DNA of 64,000 nt, taken from positions 10,181,901 through 10,245,900 of the forward strand of contig JAWZYU010000013.1 in assembly GCA_038380435.1 (NCBI GenBank), written 5' to 3'. Every line of letters begins with the position of its first letter. The first letter of the stretch is position 1. Under the pieces are notes generated by a model. That model did not search any database. It was not told the DNA's origin and saw only the letters and a list, made by a program, of their open reading frames with translations. Of the stretch, positions 63,991 to 64,000 are shown in pieces. The stretch is from Ryuthela nishihirai (Eukaryota; Arthropoda; Arachnida; Araneae; Heptathelidae). The position numbers and the translations under genes were made by a program.

Positions 63991-64000
63991 ATTACTCCAG

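Overview
This is animal (metazoan) nuclear DNA, most plausibly from an arthropod or another invertebrate; the species cannot be named from the sequence. The evidence is tRNA-headed SINEs in many copies, non-LTR (RTE-like) retrotransposons with a (GAT)n tail, Tc1/mariner and hAT remnants, canonical GT-AG introns, abundant AT-rich noncoding DNA, and no operons or ribosome binding sites. I found no convincing single-copy host protein-coding gene. The window is a layered graveyard of mobile elements holding one large, recently readable virus-like element.

Layout. 0-13 kb: SINE copies, an old LINE fragment, a large fold-back, a decayed mariner-type transposase and a 15-unit 35-bp minisatellite that grew inside a SINE head. 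13-14.4 kb: a 5'-truncated RTE-like LINE whose reverse transcriptase frame is broken by a single stop. 14.4-31 kb: nested SINEs, a Tc1-like transposase pseudogene, a 420-bp inverted-repeat element, and two GC/CpG-rich stretches that could be promoters of host genes outside the window. 31.9-33.9 kb: an old LINE copy shattered by SINEs. 34.3-35.7 kb: a non-autonomous hAT element with a perfect 8-bp target duplication. 36.1-37.1 kb: an intact copy of an unclassified ~1-kb repeat (called R here). 38.5-41.4 kb: more SINEs, including nested insertions with clear target duplications. 43.6-60.7 kb: a second R copy split by a 16,210-bp Polinton/Maverick (adintovirus-like) element. 60.9-64 kb: a near-complete minus-strand LINE of the same family as the 13-kb copy.

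The Polinton runs from 44,275 to 60,484. It has ~400-bp terminal inverted repeats and a perfect 6-bp target duplication (CTAGCC), and its exact empty site is preserved in the R copy at 36,887-36,892. Rightward genes are, in order: a DEDDh-exonuclease-like protein, two PC4-like ssDNA-binding-domain proteins, integrase with chromodomain, a probable minor capsid protein, a small basic protein, the major capsid protein, an adenain-like protease, the packaging ATPase and two small proteins. They are tightly packed, with many start/stop overlaps. The protein-primed-type DNA polymerase B runs leftward from the other end. It appears to have three spliced 5' exons that join in phase to the polymerase exon. 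Replication (PolB, perhaps PC4 proteins), integration (integrase), capsid formation (capsid proteins, protease) and packaging (ATPase) are thus all represented. Stops or frameshifts interrupt seven of the element's reading frames; the major capsid, small basic and exonuclease-like frames are open.

Three SINE families are named here by order of description: SINE-1 (~380 bp, box A TGGCTCAGTCGG, box B GGTTCGAGTCC), SINE-2 (~220 bp, Leu/Ser-tRNA-like head, 3' part ending in GTATTTATTTTT) and SINE-3 (tRNA-like head with GGTTCGAATCCC).
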